Shown: positions 37,762 to 49,091, counted from the first letter of the stretch. The stretch: DNA of 64,000 nucleotides from Flavobacteriaceae bacterium (GCA_947373225.1 CANBWX010000004.1:1-64000), one strand, 5' to 3'. The notes: generated from the sequence alone by a model not told the origin. Translations and numbers: made by a program.

Positions 37762-40344
37762 TTATTTATTCAATTGATGGATTAATTCGGAGACTAAACC
37801 AGTCCAACCCGTTTGGTGGCTCGCGCCAACACCTCTTCCGTTATCACCATGAAAATATTCGTAAAACAATATCAAATCTTCAAAATGAGGATTGTTCGAG
37901 TAAATAGGATCTAAGCCATGAACAGGTCTTTGGTTGTTTTCGTCTTTCATAAAAATATGCACTAACTTTTCAGAAAGTTGATCGGCAACGTCTTTAAGGT
38001 TGAAATAATTTTTCGAACCTGTTGGGAAATCTGTTTTAATTCTATCCTTGTAAAACGAATCGTAAATCCTTAAAGAGTGAATTAACAAATAATTCATTGG
38101 CATCCAAATGGGACCGCGCCAGTTCGAGTTGCCACCAAAAAGATTAGTTTGAGATTCGGCGGGTTCATAATCTATTCCATACATTTGTCCATCAATTTCT
38201 ATTTGATAACCATTTTCATGAATTTTTGATAGGGCACGAATTCCAGCTTTCGATAAAAATTCGTTTTCATCCAATAAAGCATCCAAAAGACGTTCTAATC
38301 GATCTTTCGGAATGAGCGATAATAATAAATCATCCCCGTTTTCAAAATCCTGTATAACCTGATAATTGGAATTTTTCTCTTGATTTTCTTTATAACAAAT
38401 AAGTCTATTATAGAAATTGGGCAATTTCTGGATGGTTTCTTTTTCAATTTTCAATGCGGCGAAAATTGTGGTTAAACCTACCAAAGATCGAACTTTTAAA
38501 GGAATACAACGACCGTCATTCATGGAAAGTACATCATAAAAGAAACCTTCTTTTTCGTCCCAAATGCCTTCATAACCTTCTTTTATTTTATTTAAAGATT
38601 CGGATATCAGCATAAAATGCTCGAAAAACTTAGAAGCAACATCTTCATACGCGTCGTCTTCTTCGGCGATTATCAGACTTATTTCTAACATATTCAAACA
38701 ATACATCGCCATCCAAGCCGTTCCGTCAGCTTGTTCTAAAATTGATTCGCCGGGAATGGTGCTGCTTCGGTTGAAAATACCAATATTGTCTAATCCTAAA
38801 AAACCACCTTCAAAAATATTGTTTCCTTTTTGATCTTTTTGGTTCACCCACCAAGTGAAATTAATCATCAATTTATGAAATATTTTTTTTAAGAATTGAA
38901 TGTCACCAGTGCCGGTTTTCTCTTTTTCGGTTTTATACACTTTTAAGGAAGCCCATGCGTGAACAGGTGGATTTACATCATCAAAATTCCATTCGTAGGC
39001 AGGAATCTGACCATTTGGTCGCATAAACCGCTCTTTTAAAAATAGAATCAATTGTTCTTTGGCAAAATCAACATCGACAAGTGCTAAAGAAACACAGTGA
39101 AATGACAAATCCCAAGCTGCATACCACGGGTATTCCCATTTGTCCGGCATAGAAATTATATCCTCGTTGATTAAGGTTTGCCAATTACTATTGCGACCTT
39201 TTTTTCTGGTTTCTGGCGGAGAAGGTTGACCTTTGTCACCATTTAGCCAAAGCGTAACATCATAATTAAAGTATTGTTTAGACCATAACATTCCAGAAAT
39301 GGCTTGACGTTGTACCAAGGCTTCATCCTTATTTTTGCCTTTATAAATGTTTTGGTAGAAATCATCAGCTTCTTTTTTTCTGGCGGAGAATATTGAATCA
39401 AAATCAGCAGATAATGGGTTTTTTACAGGTTTTTTCGAAAGACGTAATTTCAGAACAATATTATTTTCTGCTTCAACTACGCATCGGTACATTGGAGCCA
39501 CTTTTGTACCGCTCGTTTTATCTTTCATTAAATCGAAATCATTTTCCAAGACCATTTTATGAAATAAATTTTTCACATATGGACTAGTGTTTTTGGTGTT
39601 AGATTCGTTTTCGGTAAATAAAACTCTTTCTGCTTGGTCAAAATACAGATAATAAAGACCCAATTCCGGGTGGTTAATTTCGATGTGATCTTCTTTTAGT
39701 TCTACTATTGGCTTGTTAGTCATTAAACCAAAATCCCATAAATTTCTGCACCATAATGTTGGTAATACCCAAATTGGAGCCTCAGTTTTAGCTCTGTTAT
39801 TTGCAGTTATTTGAATTAATAAATCTTCTTCTTCATTTTTGGCATATTCGGTGTAAATGTCAAAATAGTTATTATCATCAAATATATTTGTGTTCAATAA
39901 TTCATACTCCAACTCGTTTTTTGAACGATTTTTATTCGTTTCAATTAAATCTGAATAGGGAAATTTTTGCTGTGGATACTTATATAAATGTTTCATATAA
40001 GAATGTGTGGGAGTAGAATCAAGGTAATAATAGAGTTCTTTTACATCTTCACCATGGTTTCCTTCGGAATTGGTGAGTCCAAACAATCTCTCTTTTAATA
40101 TATCATCCTGACCGTTCCAAAACGAAGGTGCAAAACATAAACGTTGTTTATCATCACTAATACCTGCAATTCCGTCTTCGCCCCAACGATATACTTTGGA
40201 GCGTGCCTCTTCATGAGTAATGTAATTCCATGCGTCGCCATTTTCGCTATAATCTTCCCTAACAGTTCCCCATTGGCGTTCGCTTAAATAAGGTCCCCAT
40301 TTAAGCCATTTTTCTTTATTTTTTCCAAGTCTTTTGTCTTCCAT
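37762..40344 (-). CDS. GH63/MGH1-like glucosidase
   Basis: QWGTVREDYSENGDAWNYITHEEARSKVYRWGEDG; WRGPIWMPMNYLLI. Confidence 0.88.
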   Translation of the reverse strand: MEDKRLGKNKEKWLKWGPYLSERQWGTVREDYSENGDAWNYITHEEARSKVYRWGEDGIAGISDDKQRLCFAPSFWNGQDDILKERLFGLTNSEGNHGEDVKELYYYLDSTPTHSYMKHLYKYPQQKFPYSDLIETNKNRSKNELEYELLNTNIFDDNNYFDIYTEYAKNEEEDLLIQITANNRAKTEAPIWVLPTLWCRNLWDFGLMTNKPIVELKEDHIEINHPELGLYYLYFDQAERVLFTENESNTKNTSPYVKNLFHKMVLENDFDLMKDKTSGTKVAPMYRCVVEAENNIVLKLRLSKKPVKNPLSADFDSIFSARKKEADDFYQNIYKGKNKDEALVQRQAISGMLWSKQYFNYDVTLWLNGDKGQPSPPETRKKGRNSNWQTLINEDIISMPDKWEYPWYAAWDLSFHCVSLALVDVDFAKEQLILFLKERFMRPNGQIPAYEWNFDDVNPPVHAWASLKVYKTEKEKTGTGDIQFLKKIFHKLMINFTWWVNQKDQKGNNIFEGGFLGLDNIGIFNRSSTIPGESILEQADGTAWMAMYCLNMLEISLIIAEEDDAYEDVASKFFEHFMLISESLNKIKEGYEGIWDEKEGFFYDVLSMNDGRCIPLKVRSLVGLTTIFAALKIEKETIQKLPNFYNRLICYKENQEKNSNYQVIQDFENGDDLLLSLIPKDRLERLLDALLDENEFLSKAGIRALSKIHENGYQIEIDGQMYGIDYEPAESQTNLFGGNSNWRGPIWMPMNYLLIHSLRIYDSFYKDRIKTDFPTGSKNYFNLKDVADQLSEKLVHIFMKDENNQRPVHGLDPIYSNNPHFEDLILFYEYFHGDNGRGVGASHQTGWTGLVSELIHQLNK

Positions 40345-40380
40345 GAAATTCCATTATAATAGTTGGATTTTTAATATAGA

Positions 40381-41191
40381 TTATCCGCCTGTTGCAAATT
40401 CTGGAAATAAAGTCATTCCGCCATCTACATATATGGTTGTTCCGTGGATATAATCGGCTTCTTCGGAAGCTAAAAATACAGCTACATCACCAATATCATC
40501 GGGTACTCCGACTCTTTTATAAGGAATTAATTTTAAAAGTTTGGCTTCGGCTTCGGGCGTATTCCATGCCGAAGTATTGATTGGAGTTTTTATTGCTCCT
40601 GGGCCAATGCTGTTTATTCTTATTTTTTGTGGTCCTAATTCTTGTGCCATTGTTTTCATCAATAACATAACTCCGCCCTTTGAAGCGGCGTAGTTTGCAT
40701 GACCTGCCCAGGGTATCATTTCGTGTACCGAACTCATGCAGATAATTTTACCAATTGCTTTCGAATACGGAACGGCACCTCTTCGTGTAAATTCTCTAAC
40801 TGCTTCTCGGCTGCACAAAAATTGTCCGGTGAGATTAACGTCTATTACTAATTGCCATTGTGCCAATGTCATGTCTGCAAATGGAGAATCTTTTTGTAAA
40901 CCGGCATTGTTTACTAATATATCTATGGTTCCAAATGTTTTGATAGCTTCTGCAAACATGGCTTGCACTTCATCTTCTTTACTTACGTCTGCTTTTAAAG
41001 CAATAACTTTACCATTTCCTAAAAGTTTTGCGCTTTCAACGGCCGCAAAAGCAGCTTCTTCATTCGAAACATAATTAATGATAATATTTGCTCCTTCTTT
41101 TGCCATGTTCATTGCTACAGCGTAGCCTATTCCTGAGTTTGCCCCTGTAATTAATGCAGTTTGACCTACTAATCGCATTTTTGATTCGTTC
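40381..41191 (-). CDS. SDR family oxidoreductase (glucose 1-dehydrogenase-like; start trimmed)
   Basis: TGANSGIGYAVA, NNAGLQ, YAASKGG, IHGTTIYVDGGMTL. Confidence 0.9.
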
Positions 41192-41397
41192 ATAAAAAAG
41201 TATTTAATGATTTCTCCTTTTATTAGAGAAGTGTATTTTGTGTGAATTTTTTTATACAATAGTATTTCAAAATTCTATATCATTATGTTAAGAGAATGAT
41301 AATTAAATGCAAAATTTTATTTTGAGCATTAAAATAAAATTTTAAACTAATAATGGTTTTAAAATATCAAAGAATTGATGCTTTATGAAAGGTAGAA

Positions 41398-41449
41398 ATA
41401 CATATATTTTCAATAAAAAAAGAGCTTTTTTTATTGAAAATATATGTAT
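41398..41449. repeat. 25-bp-arm perfect inverted repeat (2-nt spacer)
   Basis: ATACATATATTTTCAATAAAAAAAG-AG-CTTTTTTTATTGAAAATATATGTAT. Confidence 0.95.
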
Positions 41450-41480
41450 AAATAAAAAATCGTAAACTTACGTTAGCTTC

Positions 41481-41891
41481 TTATTTATTTGGTTTTATTA
41501 AAAGGCTGTTTTTATATTTTTTTCTAATTTCTAAAAGATTTTTTTCAGCTTCAATACGCGTTTTAAAATTTCCAACCCATACTTTGTAATTAGGTGTGTT
41601 GAAAACAATTGTAGCATCAATATCATTAAAATTTTGCTTAAAATCAGCTAATGTTTTTTTTGCAATTTCGTTTCCGCCATTAAAAATTTGAATTTTAAAG
41701 GAGTCATTTAAGTTAAGCGAAGTATTTATTTTTCTCTTTTCGTTTAATAATTGCTCAAATTTTTGATCCTGACTCACAGTTATTTTTTGGTCTTGTGCAA
41801 ATAAATTAAAGTTTAAAGTGCTCAATATAAGGAAGGAAAAAACGACTTTTGATTTAGTTAGAATTCTCATAATTAAATTGTTTTTAAGCAA
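41481..41891 (-). CDS. SPOR-domain protein
   Basis: FKIQIFNGGNEIAKKTLADFKQNF...YKVWVGNFKTRIEAEKNLLEIRKKY. Confidence 0.85.
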   Translation of the reverse strand: MLKNNLIMRILTKSKVVFSFLILSTLNFNLFAQDQKITVSQDQKFEQLLNEKRKINTSLNLNDSFKIQIFNGGNEIAKKTLADFKQNFNDIDATIVFNTPNYKVWVGNFKTRIEAEKNLLEIRKKYKNSLLIKPNK

Positions 41892-42084
41892 AAATAGTGT
41901 TTAATAAGTATAACTAAATCACATGAACTATTTAGAATCAATATAAATTATATTTAAGAGTATTTTAAGGTTTTGAGAATAGTTCTTAAATTGTATTTTT
42001 GTCGAATATTTTTAAAAAAAGTGATTTTTATCATATTTTAAATTTGACAAAAATCATAATAAAATTGTAGATAATCTATATTAT

Positions 42085-43422
42085 ATGAAAAAGGTGGGTA
42101 ACCATAATTCGATTTCAAGGAAATTATATCTAAGCTTAGCTTTAATGCTAACGATATCCTTATCTTCACTAGCACAAGGTGCTGCTCCGGCTGCAACTGT
42201 AACTCCTGCAGCTACAACAGCTGCTCCAGCTGGGCAAGGTGGTGATCCTGTAAAAGGAAAAGCGCTTTTTAATACAAATTGTGCGGCATGTCATAAACTT
42301 GATGCTAAAGCCACTGGGCCAGCTCTTAGAGGGGTTGGATCTAGACACGAAAAAGCATGGTTTTACAAATGGGTTCACAATAGTGCTGATTTAATTAAAT
42401 CAGGTGATGCTGCTGCGGTGAAACTTTTTGCAGATAATAATAAGATTCCAATGTCTCCTTTTCCACAATTATCAGAAGCAGATATTGATAATATTGTTGC
42501 TTATGCTTCAGAACCAAAAGCAGCTGCTGCAACTCCTGTTGTAGGTGCAAAAGTTCCAGGAACTGAAAATAAAGAAGGAGGTATTTCAAATGATGTTATT
42601 CTTGGAGCGTTGTCATTAGTTATGGCAATTCTTATCGTAATGTTGTTTTTGGTAAACAATGTTCTAAGAAAAGTAGCTTCTGCAAACGGAATTAATGTTG
42701 CTCCAAAAGAGCCTACTATATCAATTTGGAAAGCATTTGTAAAAAATCAATTTTTAGTATTGATTACTTCGATATTTTTATTATTATCAAGTGCCTTTTT
42801 TGTATATGGATATTTAATGCAAGTAGGTGTTGATCAAAATTATCAACCAGTTCAGCCTATTCATTATTCACACAGAATTCATGCTGGTAGTAATGGTATT
42901 AACTGTAACTATTGTCACTCTGCTGCACGTATAAGTAAAAACTCTGGTATTCCATCATTGAATGTTTGTATGAATTGTCATAAAAATATTTCTGAAGTTT
43001 CTGACACTACAGCAACTCCTGAGTATTCTAAAGCCTTTTATGATAAGGAAATCGAGAAATTATATACTGCTGTTGGTTGGGATAAAGCAAATCAAAAATA
43101 TACTGGAATTACACAGCCAGTAAAATGGGTTCGTATTCATAATCTACAAAGTTTTGTTTACTTCAACCACTCACAACACGTTACTGTTGGAGGTGTTGCC
43201 TGTCAAACTTGTCATGGTCCTGTTCAAACGTATGAAGTTCAAAAACAATTTGCCAAAATGACAATGGGTTGGTGTATTGATTGCCATAGAAAAACTGATG
43301 TTAAAATGGAAGGCAATGACTATTACAAAAAAATTCATGAACAACTTTCCAAAAAATATGGTGTAGACAAATTGACTGCAGCACAAATGGGCGGGTTGGA
43401 ATGCGGTAAATGTCACTATTAG
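42085..43422 (+). CDS. actA: alternative complex III multiheme cytochrome c subunit, 6 CxxCH motifs
   Basis: CAACH, CNYCH, CMNCH, CQTCH, CIDCH, CGKCH; followed by actB-F. Confidence 0.93.
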   Translation: MKKVGNHNSISRKLYLSLALMLTISLSSLAQGAAPAATVTPAATTAAPAGQGGDPVKGKALFNTNCAACHKLDAKATGPALRGVGSRHEKAWFYKWVHNSADLIKSGDAAAVKLFADNNKIPMSPFPQLSEADIDNIVAYASEPKAAAATPVVGAKVPGTENKEGGISNDVILGALSLVMAILIVMLFLVNNVLRKVASANGINVAPKEPTISIWKAFVKNQFLVLITSIFLLLSSAFFVYGYLMQVGVDQNYQPVQPIHYSHRIHAGSNGINCNYCHSAARISKNSGIPSLNVCMNCHKNISEVSDTTATPEYSKAFYDKEIEKLYTAVGWDKANQKYTGITQPVKWVRIHNLQSFVYFNHSQHVTVGGVACQTCHGPVQTYEVQKQFAKMTMGWCIDCHRKTDVKMEGNDYYKKIHEQLSKKYGVDKLTAAQMGGLECGKCHY

Positions 43423-43521
43423 TTGATTTGTTGATTCGGTTATTTGTTTAACCGAAACTCATTGACGACTAACCAAATAAACTAATAAAGAATAATTAAG
43501 AAGCTAATATTTATATAGAAT

Positions 43522-46500
43522 ATGTCATCAAACAAAAAATACTGGAAAAGTGTTGAAGAACTAGACAAAAATAGTTCTATTGTTGAGGCGCTTAAAAATA
43601 ACGAATTTGTTGAAGAAATTCCTACTGATACATTCTTAGGAAATAGTGATGCTGCATCATTTTCATCAACATCACGTCGTGACTTTTTAAAGTATGTCGG
43701 GTTTACTACCGCAGCAGCCACACTTGCAGCCTGTGAAGGTCCCGTGCATATGTCGATACCTTATGTAGTTCAGCCAGAACAAATCATTCCTGGAATTGCT
43801 GATTATTATGCAACTTCAGTTTTTGATGGTTTCGATTTTGCTAACCTTTTAGTAAAAACTCGTGAGGGGCGACCTATCAAAATAGATAATAACGCTATCG
43901 CTGGCGCGAAATTTTCGGCTAATGCTAGAATTCACGCTTCAATATTGTCATTATATGATAGTATGCGTTTGAAAGAACCTAAAGTTGCAGGCAAACCTGT
44001 TTCTTGGATCGATGTTGATTCAAAAATAAAATCAAGTCTTGCTGATGCTAAAGCAAAAGGAGGACAAATTGTTTTATTGACGAACACATTAGCAAGTCCG
44101 TCAACTGAAAAGTTGATTGCTGAATTCATTTCGAAAAATCCAAATGCAAAACACGTTGTTTATGATGCAGTTTCTTCATCAGAAGCTTTAGATGCATTTG
44201 AAACTGTTTACGGAGAAAGAGCTTTGGTTGATTATGATTTCTCAAAAGCTTCTGTGATTGTTTCTGTTGATGCAGATTTCTTAGGAGATTGGCAAGGTGG
44301 AGCTTATGATACTGGATATGCTAAAGGAAGAATCCCTCAAGGAGCTCAAGGAAGTAAAAAGATTTCTCGTCATTTTCAATTAGAAGCGAATATGACTTTG
44401 TCAGGTGCAGCTGCTGATAAACGTTTGGCTATGTCAACTGCAAATCAAAAGCAAGCATTGGTTCTTATATATAATACAGTTGTTGGAACTGCTGTTCCAA
44501 CAACTTTAGATGCAAAATTGAAAGCTGAAGTTATCAAAGCAGCTCAACAGTTGAAAGCTGCTGGAAGCAAAGGTGTTTTAGTTTCAGGGATTCAAGATAA
44601 AAATGCTCAATTATTGGTTTTAGCCATTAATAAAGCATTGTCTAGTGAAGCTTTTTCTACAACTGGAACAAGACAAATTAGAAAAGGATCTAACGAAAAA
44701 GTTGCTCAATTAATTAATGATATGAAAGCAGGAAGCGTTCATACTTTGATAATGAGTGGTGTTAACCCAGTTTATACTTTGCCAAATTCAAAAGATTTTG
44801 TTGAAGGATTGAAAAAAGTAAGTCTTTCGACTTCATTCTCATTGAGAGAAGACGAAACGGCTTCAATAACAACTATTGCTGCTGCAGTTCCTCATTATTT
44901 AGAATCTTGGGGAGATGTTAGTATCACAAAAGGAACTTATGGTTTAACTCAACCTACGATTCGTCCTTTGTTTAATACTAAGCAATTTCAAGATGTTTTA
45001 TTGTCTTTGAATGGCGCTGTAGGAACATATTATGATTATTTAAAGGCAAGTTCTGCATCTATAATTTCTGGTTCTACTTGGAATAAAGTATTGCATGACG
45101 GAATATATGTTGGAACAATACCAACCGCTTCGGCTGGTTCAGCTGATTATACTGCTGCAGCAAATGCTTTGGCACAATCAAAAGGAGCTGCAAGTCTAGA
45201 ATTAGTTTTATATACTAAAACTGGTTTAGGTGATGGTCAACAAGCAAACAACCCTTGGTTGCAAGAGTTGCCAGATCCTATCACAAGAGTTTCTTGGGAT
45301 AATTATGTTACTGTTTCTAATGCTGATGCAAAATTATTGCAATTGACAAATGAAATTGTTGCGAATGGTGGTTTGAACGGAAGTTATGCTACTATTACTA
45401 CTGCTGATGGAGTTAAATTAGAAAACGTTCCGGTTATTGTTCAACCAGGTCAAGCTGTTGGAACAGTAGGTTTGGCTTTGGGTTATGGTAAAAAAGCTTC
45501 ATTAAAAGAAGAAATGCAAGTAGGTTTAAATGCTTACTCATTATATAAAGGGTTCAATAATGTACAATCTGTTACATTAACTAAAGTTGGTGGAGATCAT
45601 GAGTTCGCTTGTGTTCAAGGTCAAAAAACGTTAATGGGAAGAGGTGATATTATTAAAGAGACTACTTTAGAAATATTCAATACAAAAGACGCTGAAATTT
45701 GGAATGAAAAACCAATGGTTTCATTGGATCATAAAGAAGTAAAAGCATCTACTGTAGATTTATGGTCTTCATTTGATCGTTCTGTAGGACATCATTTTAA
45801 TCTTTCAATCGATTTGAACGCTTGTACAGGTTGTGGTTCATGTGTTATTGCATGTCACGCCGAAAACAACGTTCCTGTTGTTGGTAAATCAGAAGTAAGA
45901 AGAAGTCGTGATATGCACTGGTTGCGTATTGATAGATATTATTCTTCTGAAACTACATTTGCTGGTGATGACGAAAGAAAAGAAAAAATTGCAGGTTTAT
46001 CAAGTTCATTATCTACATTTAATGAAATGGAGCATGCATCTGATAATCCACAAGTTTCTTTTCAACCAGTAATGTGTCAACATTGTAATCACGCCCCATG
46101 TGAAACAGTTTGTCCTGTTGCTGCTACATCACACAGTCGCCAAGGTCAAAACCACATGGCTTATAATAGATGTGTTGGTACTCGTTATTGTGCGAATAAC
46201 TGTCCTTATAAAGTACGTCGTTTCAACTGGTTCTTATATAATAAAAACAGTGAATTTGATTTCCACATGAATGACGATTTAGGTCGTATGGTGTTGAATC
46301 CAGATGTAAGTGTTCGTTCTCGTGGGGTTATGGAAAAATGTTCTATGTGTATTCAAAAAACACAATCAACTATTTTGAAAGCTAAAAACGAAGGAAGAGA
46401 AGTTGTTGATGGTGAATTTCAAACAGCTTGTTCTAGTGCTTGTACTACTGGAGCAATGATTTTTGGAGATGTTAATGATGCTGCTAGTCAAGTTGCCAAA

Positions 46501-46590
46501 TTGGTAGAAGATGAAAGATCGTATCATTTGTTAGAGCACATTGGTACAAAACCGAATGTTGTCTATCACGTTAAAGTTAGAAATACTTAA
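43522..46590 (+). CDS. actB: alternative complex III Fe-S / molybdopterin-oxidoreductase-like subunit
   Basis: SRRDFLKYVGFTTAAATLAAC; CTGCGSCVIAC; CQHCNHAPCETVCPV. Confidence 0.95.
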   Translation: MSSNKKYWKSVEELDKNSSIVEALKNNEFVEEIPTDTFLGNSDAASFSSTSRRDFLKYVGFTTAAATLAACEGPVHMSIPYVVQPEQIIPGIADYYATSVFDGFDFANLLVKTREGRPIKIDNNAIAGAKFSANARIHASILSLYDSMRLKEPKVAGKPVSWIDVDSKIKSSLADAKAKGGQIVLLTNTLASPSTEKLIAEFISKNPNAKHVVYDAVSSSEALDAFETVYGERALVDYDFSKASVIVSVDADFLGDWQGGAYDTGYAKGRIPQGAQGSKKISRHFQLEANMTLSGAAADKRLAMSTANQKQALVLIYNTVVGTAVPTTLDAKLKAEVIKAAQQLKAAGSKGVLVSGIQDKNAQLLVLAINKALSSEAFSTTGTRQIRKGSNEKVAQLINDMKAGSVHTLIMSGVNPVYTLPNSKDFVEGLKKVSLSTSFSLREDETASITTIAAAVPHYLESWGDVSITKGTYGLTQPTIRPLFNTKQFQDVLLSLNGAVGTYYDYLKASSASIISGSTWNKVLHDGIYVGTIPTASAGSADYTAAANALAQSKGAASLELVLYTKTGLGDGQQANNPWLQELPDPITRVSWDNYVTVSNADAKLLQLTNEIVANGGLNGSYATITTADGVKLENVPVIVQPGQAVGTVGLALGYGKKASLKEEMQVGLNAYSLYKGFNNVQSVTLTKVGGDHEFACVQGQKTLMGRGDIIKETTLEIFNTKDAEIWNEKPMVSLDHKEVKASTVDLWSSFDRSVGHHFNLSIDLNACTGCGSCVIACHAENNVPVVGKSEVRRSRDMHWLRIDRYYSSETTFAGDDERKEKIAGLSSSLSTFNEMEHASDNPQVSFQPVMCQHCNHAPCETVCPVAATSHSRQGQNHMAYNRCVGTRYCANNCPYKVRRFNWFLYNKNSEFDFHMNDDLGRMVLNPDVSVRSRGVMEKCSMCIQKTQSTILKAKNEGREVVDGEFQTACSSACTTGAMIFGDVNDAASQVAKLVEDERSYHLLEHIGTKPNVVYHVKVRNT

Positions 46591-46616
46591 TAAATATAAA
46601 ATCAATTTAAAGGATT

Positions 46617-48017
46617 ATGTCTCATATATACGACGCTCCCATTAGAAAACCTTTAGTTATAGGTGATAAATCTTATCACGATATAACAGTAGAAGTTGCC
46701 GCACCTGTTGAAGGTAAAGCTAACAAGCATTGGTGGATTGTATTTACAATCGCTTTGATAGCCTTCCTTTGGGGAATGGGCTGTATCATTTACACCATTT
46801 CTACTGGTATAGGAACATGGGGATTAAATAAAACAGTTGGTTGGGCTTGGGATATTACTAACTTCGTTTGGTGGGTTGGTATTGGTCACGCAGGAACCTT
46901 GATTTCTGCAGTGCTATTATTATTCCGTCAAAGATGGAGAATGGGTATTAACCGCTCTGCAGAGGCTATGACTATTTTCTCAGTTATTCAAGCAGGTTTG
47001 TTTCCAATTATACACATGGGTCGTCCATGGTTAGCTTTTTGGGTTGTTCCAATTCCAAATCAATTTGGATCTCTTTGGGTTAACTTCAATTCGCCTTTAC
47101 TTTGGGATGTATTTGCAATTTCAACTTATCTTTCTGTATCATTGGTTTTCTGGTGGACAGGTTTATTACCTGATTTTGCAATGCTTAGAGATAGAGCTAT
47201 AACTCCTTTTAATAAAAGAATTTATTCTATATTGAGTTTTGGTTGGAGCGGTAGAGCGAAAGATTGGCAGCGTTTTGAGGAGGTTTCCTTAGTTCTTGCA
47301 GGTTTGGCAACTCCACTTGTACTTTCTGTACACACCATTGTATCTATGGACTTTGCTACTTCGGTAATTCCAGGTTGGCATACTACGATTTTCCCTCCTT
47401 ACTTTGTTGCAGGAGCGGTATTCTCAGGATTTGCAATGGTTAATACTTTGCTTATTATTATGAGAAAAGTTTCTAATCTTGAAGCGTATATCACTATTCA
47501 ACATATCGAATTGATGAATATTGTAATTATGATTACAGGTTCTATCGTTGGTGTTGCTTATATCACGGAGCTTTTTATAGCTTGGTATTCTGGAGTAGAA
47601 TACGAACAATACGCATTCTTGAACAGAGCTACTGGACCTTACTGGTGGGCATATTGGTCGATGATGACTTGTAACGTTTTCTCTCCACAATTTATGTGGT
47701 TTAAAAAATTAAGAACAAGTATCATGTTCTCCTTTATTATCTCTATTGTTGTTAATATTGGAATGTGGTTCGAAAGATTTGTAATTATTGTAACTTCGTT
47801 ACATAGAGATTATCTTCCTTCCTCTTGGACAATGTTCTCACCAACATTTGTAGATATTGGAATTTTCATAGGAACAATAGGTTTCTTCTTTGTGTTGTTC
47901 TTGTTATATGCCAGAACATTCCCTGTAATTGCACAGGCCGAAGTAAAAACTATATTGAAAGCAACAGGAGATAATTTTATAAAAGCAAGAGCAAATAAAG
48001 ATTCACACCATGAGTAA
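46617..48017 (+). CDS. actC: alternative complex III NrfD-like membrane subunit
   Basis: polytopic NrfD family, between actB and actD. Confidence 0.94.
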   Translation: MSHIYDAPIRKPLVIGDKSYHDITVEVAAPVEGKANKHWWIVFTIALIAFLWGMGCIIYTISTGIGTWGLNKTVGWAWDITNFVWWVGIGHAGTLISAVLLLFRQRWRMGINRSAEAMTIFSVIQAGLFPIIHMGRPWLAFWVVPIPNQFGSLWVNFNSPLLWDVFAISTYLSVSLVFWWTGLLPDFAMLRDRAITPFNKRIYSILSFGWSGRAKDWQRFEEVSLVLAGLATPLVLSVHTIVSMDFATSVIPGWHTTIFPPYFVAGAVFSGFAMVNTLLIIMRKVSNLEAYITIQHIELMNIVIMITGSIVGVAYITELFIAWYSGVEYEQYAFLNRATGPYWWAYWSMMTCNVFSPQFMWFKKLRTSIMFSFIISIVVNIGMWFERFVIIVTSLHRDYLPSSWTMFSPTFVDIGIFIGTIGFFFVLFLLYARTFPVIAQAEVKTILKATGDNFIKARANKDSHHE

Positions 48018-48534
48018 TAAAGTAATATACGCCATTTATAATGACGATGATATATTGATGGATGCCGTAAAGAAAACTCGTGCAGCTCATCATCATATTG
48101 AAGAAGTCTTTACACCTTTTCCGGTTCACGGATTGGATAAAGCAATGGGATTGGCACCAACAAGATTAGCAATTTGTGCTTTTATCTATGGTTTGTGTGG
48201 TTTGTCTTTTGGGACTTGGATGATGGATTATATAATGATTCAAGATTGGCCACAAGATATTGGTGGTAAACCAAGTTTTAGTTATATTGAAAACATGCCG
48301 TCTTTTGTACCAATTATGTTTGAAGAAACTGTGTTTTTTGCAGCTCACTTAATGGTAATAACTTTTTATATGAGAAGTAAATTATGGCCATTCAAACAAG
48401 CAGAAAATCCAGATGTGCGTACTACTGATGACCATTTTTTGATGGAAGTAGCGGTAAACAATAATGAAAAAGAACTGGTTTCTTTTTTCGAGAACACAGG
48501 AGCAGTTGAAGTAAAAGTAATTGAAAAGCATTAA
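48010..48534 (+). CDS. actD: alternative complex III subunit, DUF3341
   Basis: KTRAAHHHIEEVFTPFPVHGLDKAMG...; two TM. Confidence 0.93.
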   Translation: MSNKVIYAIYNDDDILMDAVKKTRAAHHHIEEVFTPFPVHGLDKAMGLAPTRLAICAFIYGLCGLSFGTWMMDYIMIQDWPQDIGGKPSFSYIENMPSFVPIMFEETVFFAAHLMVITFYMRSKLWPFKQAENPDVRTTDDHFLMEVAVNNNEKELVSFFENTGAVEVKVIEKH

Positions 48535-48536
48535 TA

Positions 48537-49091
48537 GTGGATATGAAAAGTATATATAAAATAACGCTTTTATTAGGTATTACTATTTTAGTTTCGTCTT
48601 GTCACGACACCTCGAAACCAAATTATCAATACATGCCTAATATGTACGAAGGAGTGACTTATGGAACTTATTCTGAGTCTGCTGCTTTCAAGAATGGTAA
48701 AGAAGGTCAACTTCCTGTAGAAGGAACTATAAACAGAGGATTTGAAGTTTATGAATATCCAAATACTCCTGAAGCTCTAATTGCTGTTAAATCGGCTAAT
48801 TTAAAATCACCTCTTGGAACATTGTCTGATAAAGACATGGAAAAAGCAAAAGGACTTTTTGAAATATATTGTGCCATTTGTCATGGTGTAGGAGGTAATG
48901 GTCAAGGTAAATTAGTTACTCAAGGCAAATTTTTAGGTGTACCTAATTATAAAGATAGAGTGATAAATGAAGGTAGTATTTTTCATGTTGAAACGTATGG
49001 TCTTAACTTAATGGGATCACATGCTAATCAATTGAGCAAACGTGAGCGTTGGATGGTTGCAGCTTATGTGATGGAACTAAAAAATAAATAA
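48537..49091 (+). CDS. actE: alternative complex III monoheme cytochrome c lipoprotein
   Basis: lipobox VSSC; CAICH. Confidence 0.92.
   Translation: MDMKSIYKITLLLGITILVSSCHDTSKPNYQYMPNMYEGVTYGTYSESAAFKNGKEGQLPVEGTINRGFEVYEYPNTPEALIAVKSANLKSPLGTLSDKDMEKAKGLFEIYCAICHGVGGNGQGKLVTQGKFLGVPNYKDRVINEGSIFHVETYGLNLMGSHANQLSKRERWMVAAYVMELKNK

Noticed and set aside
37653-37907. Plus-strand ORF at the 3' end of the GH63 gene
   Set aside because: Overlaps the convincing minus-strand glucosidase; no family signature.
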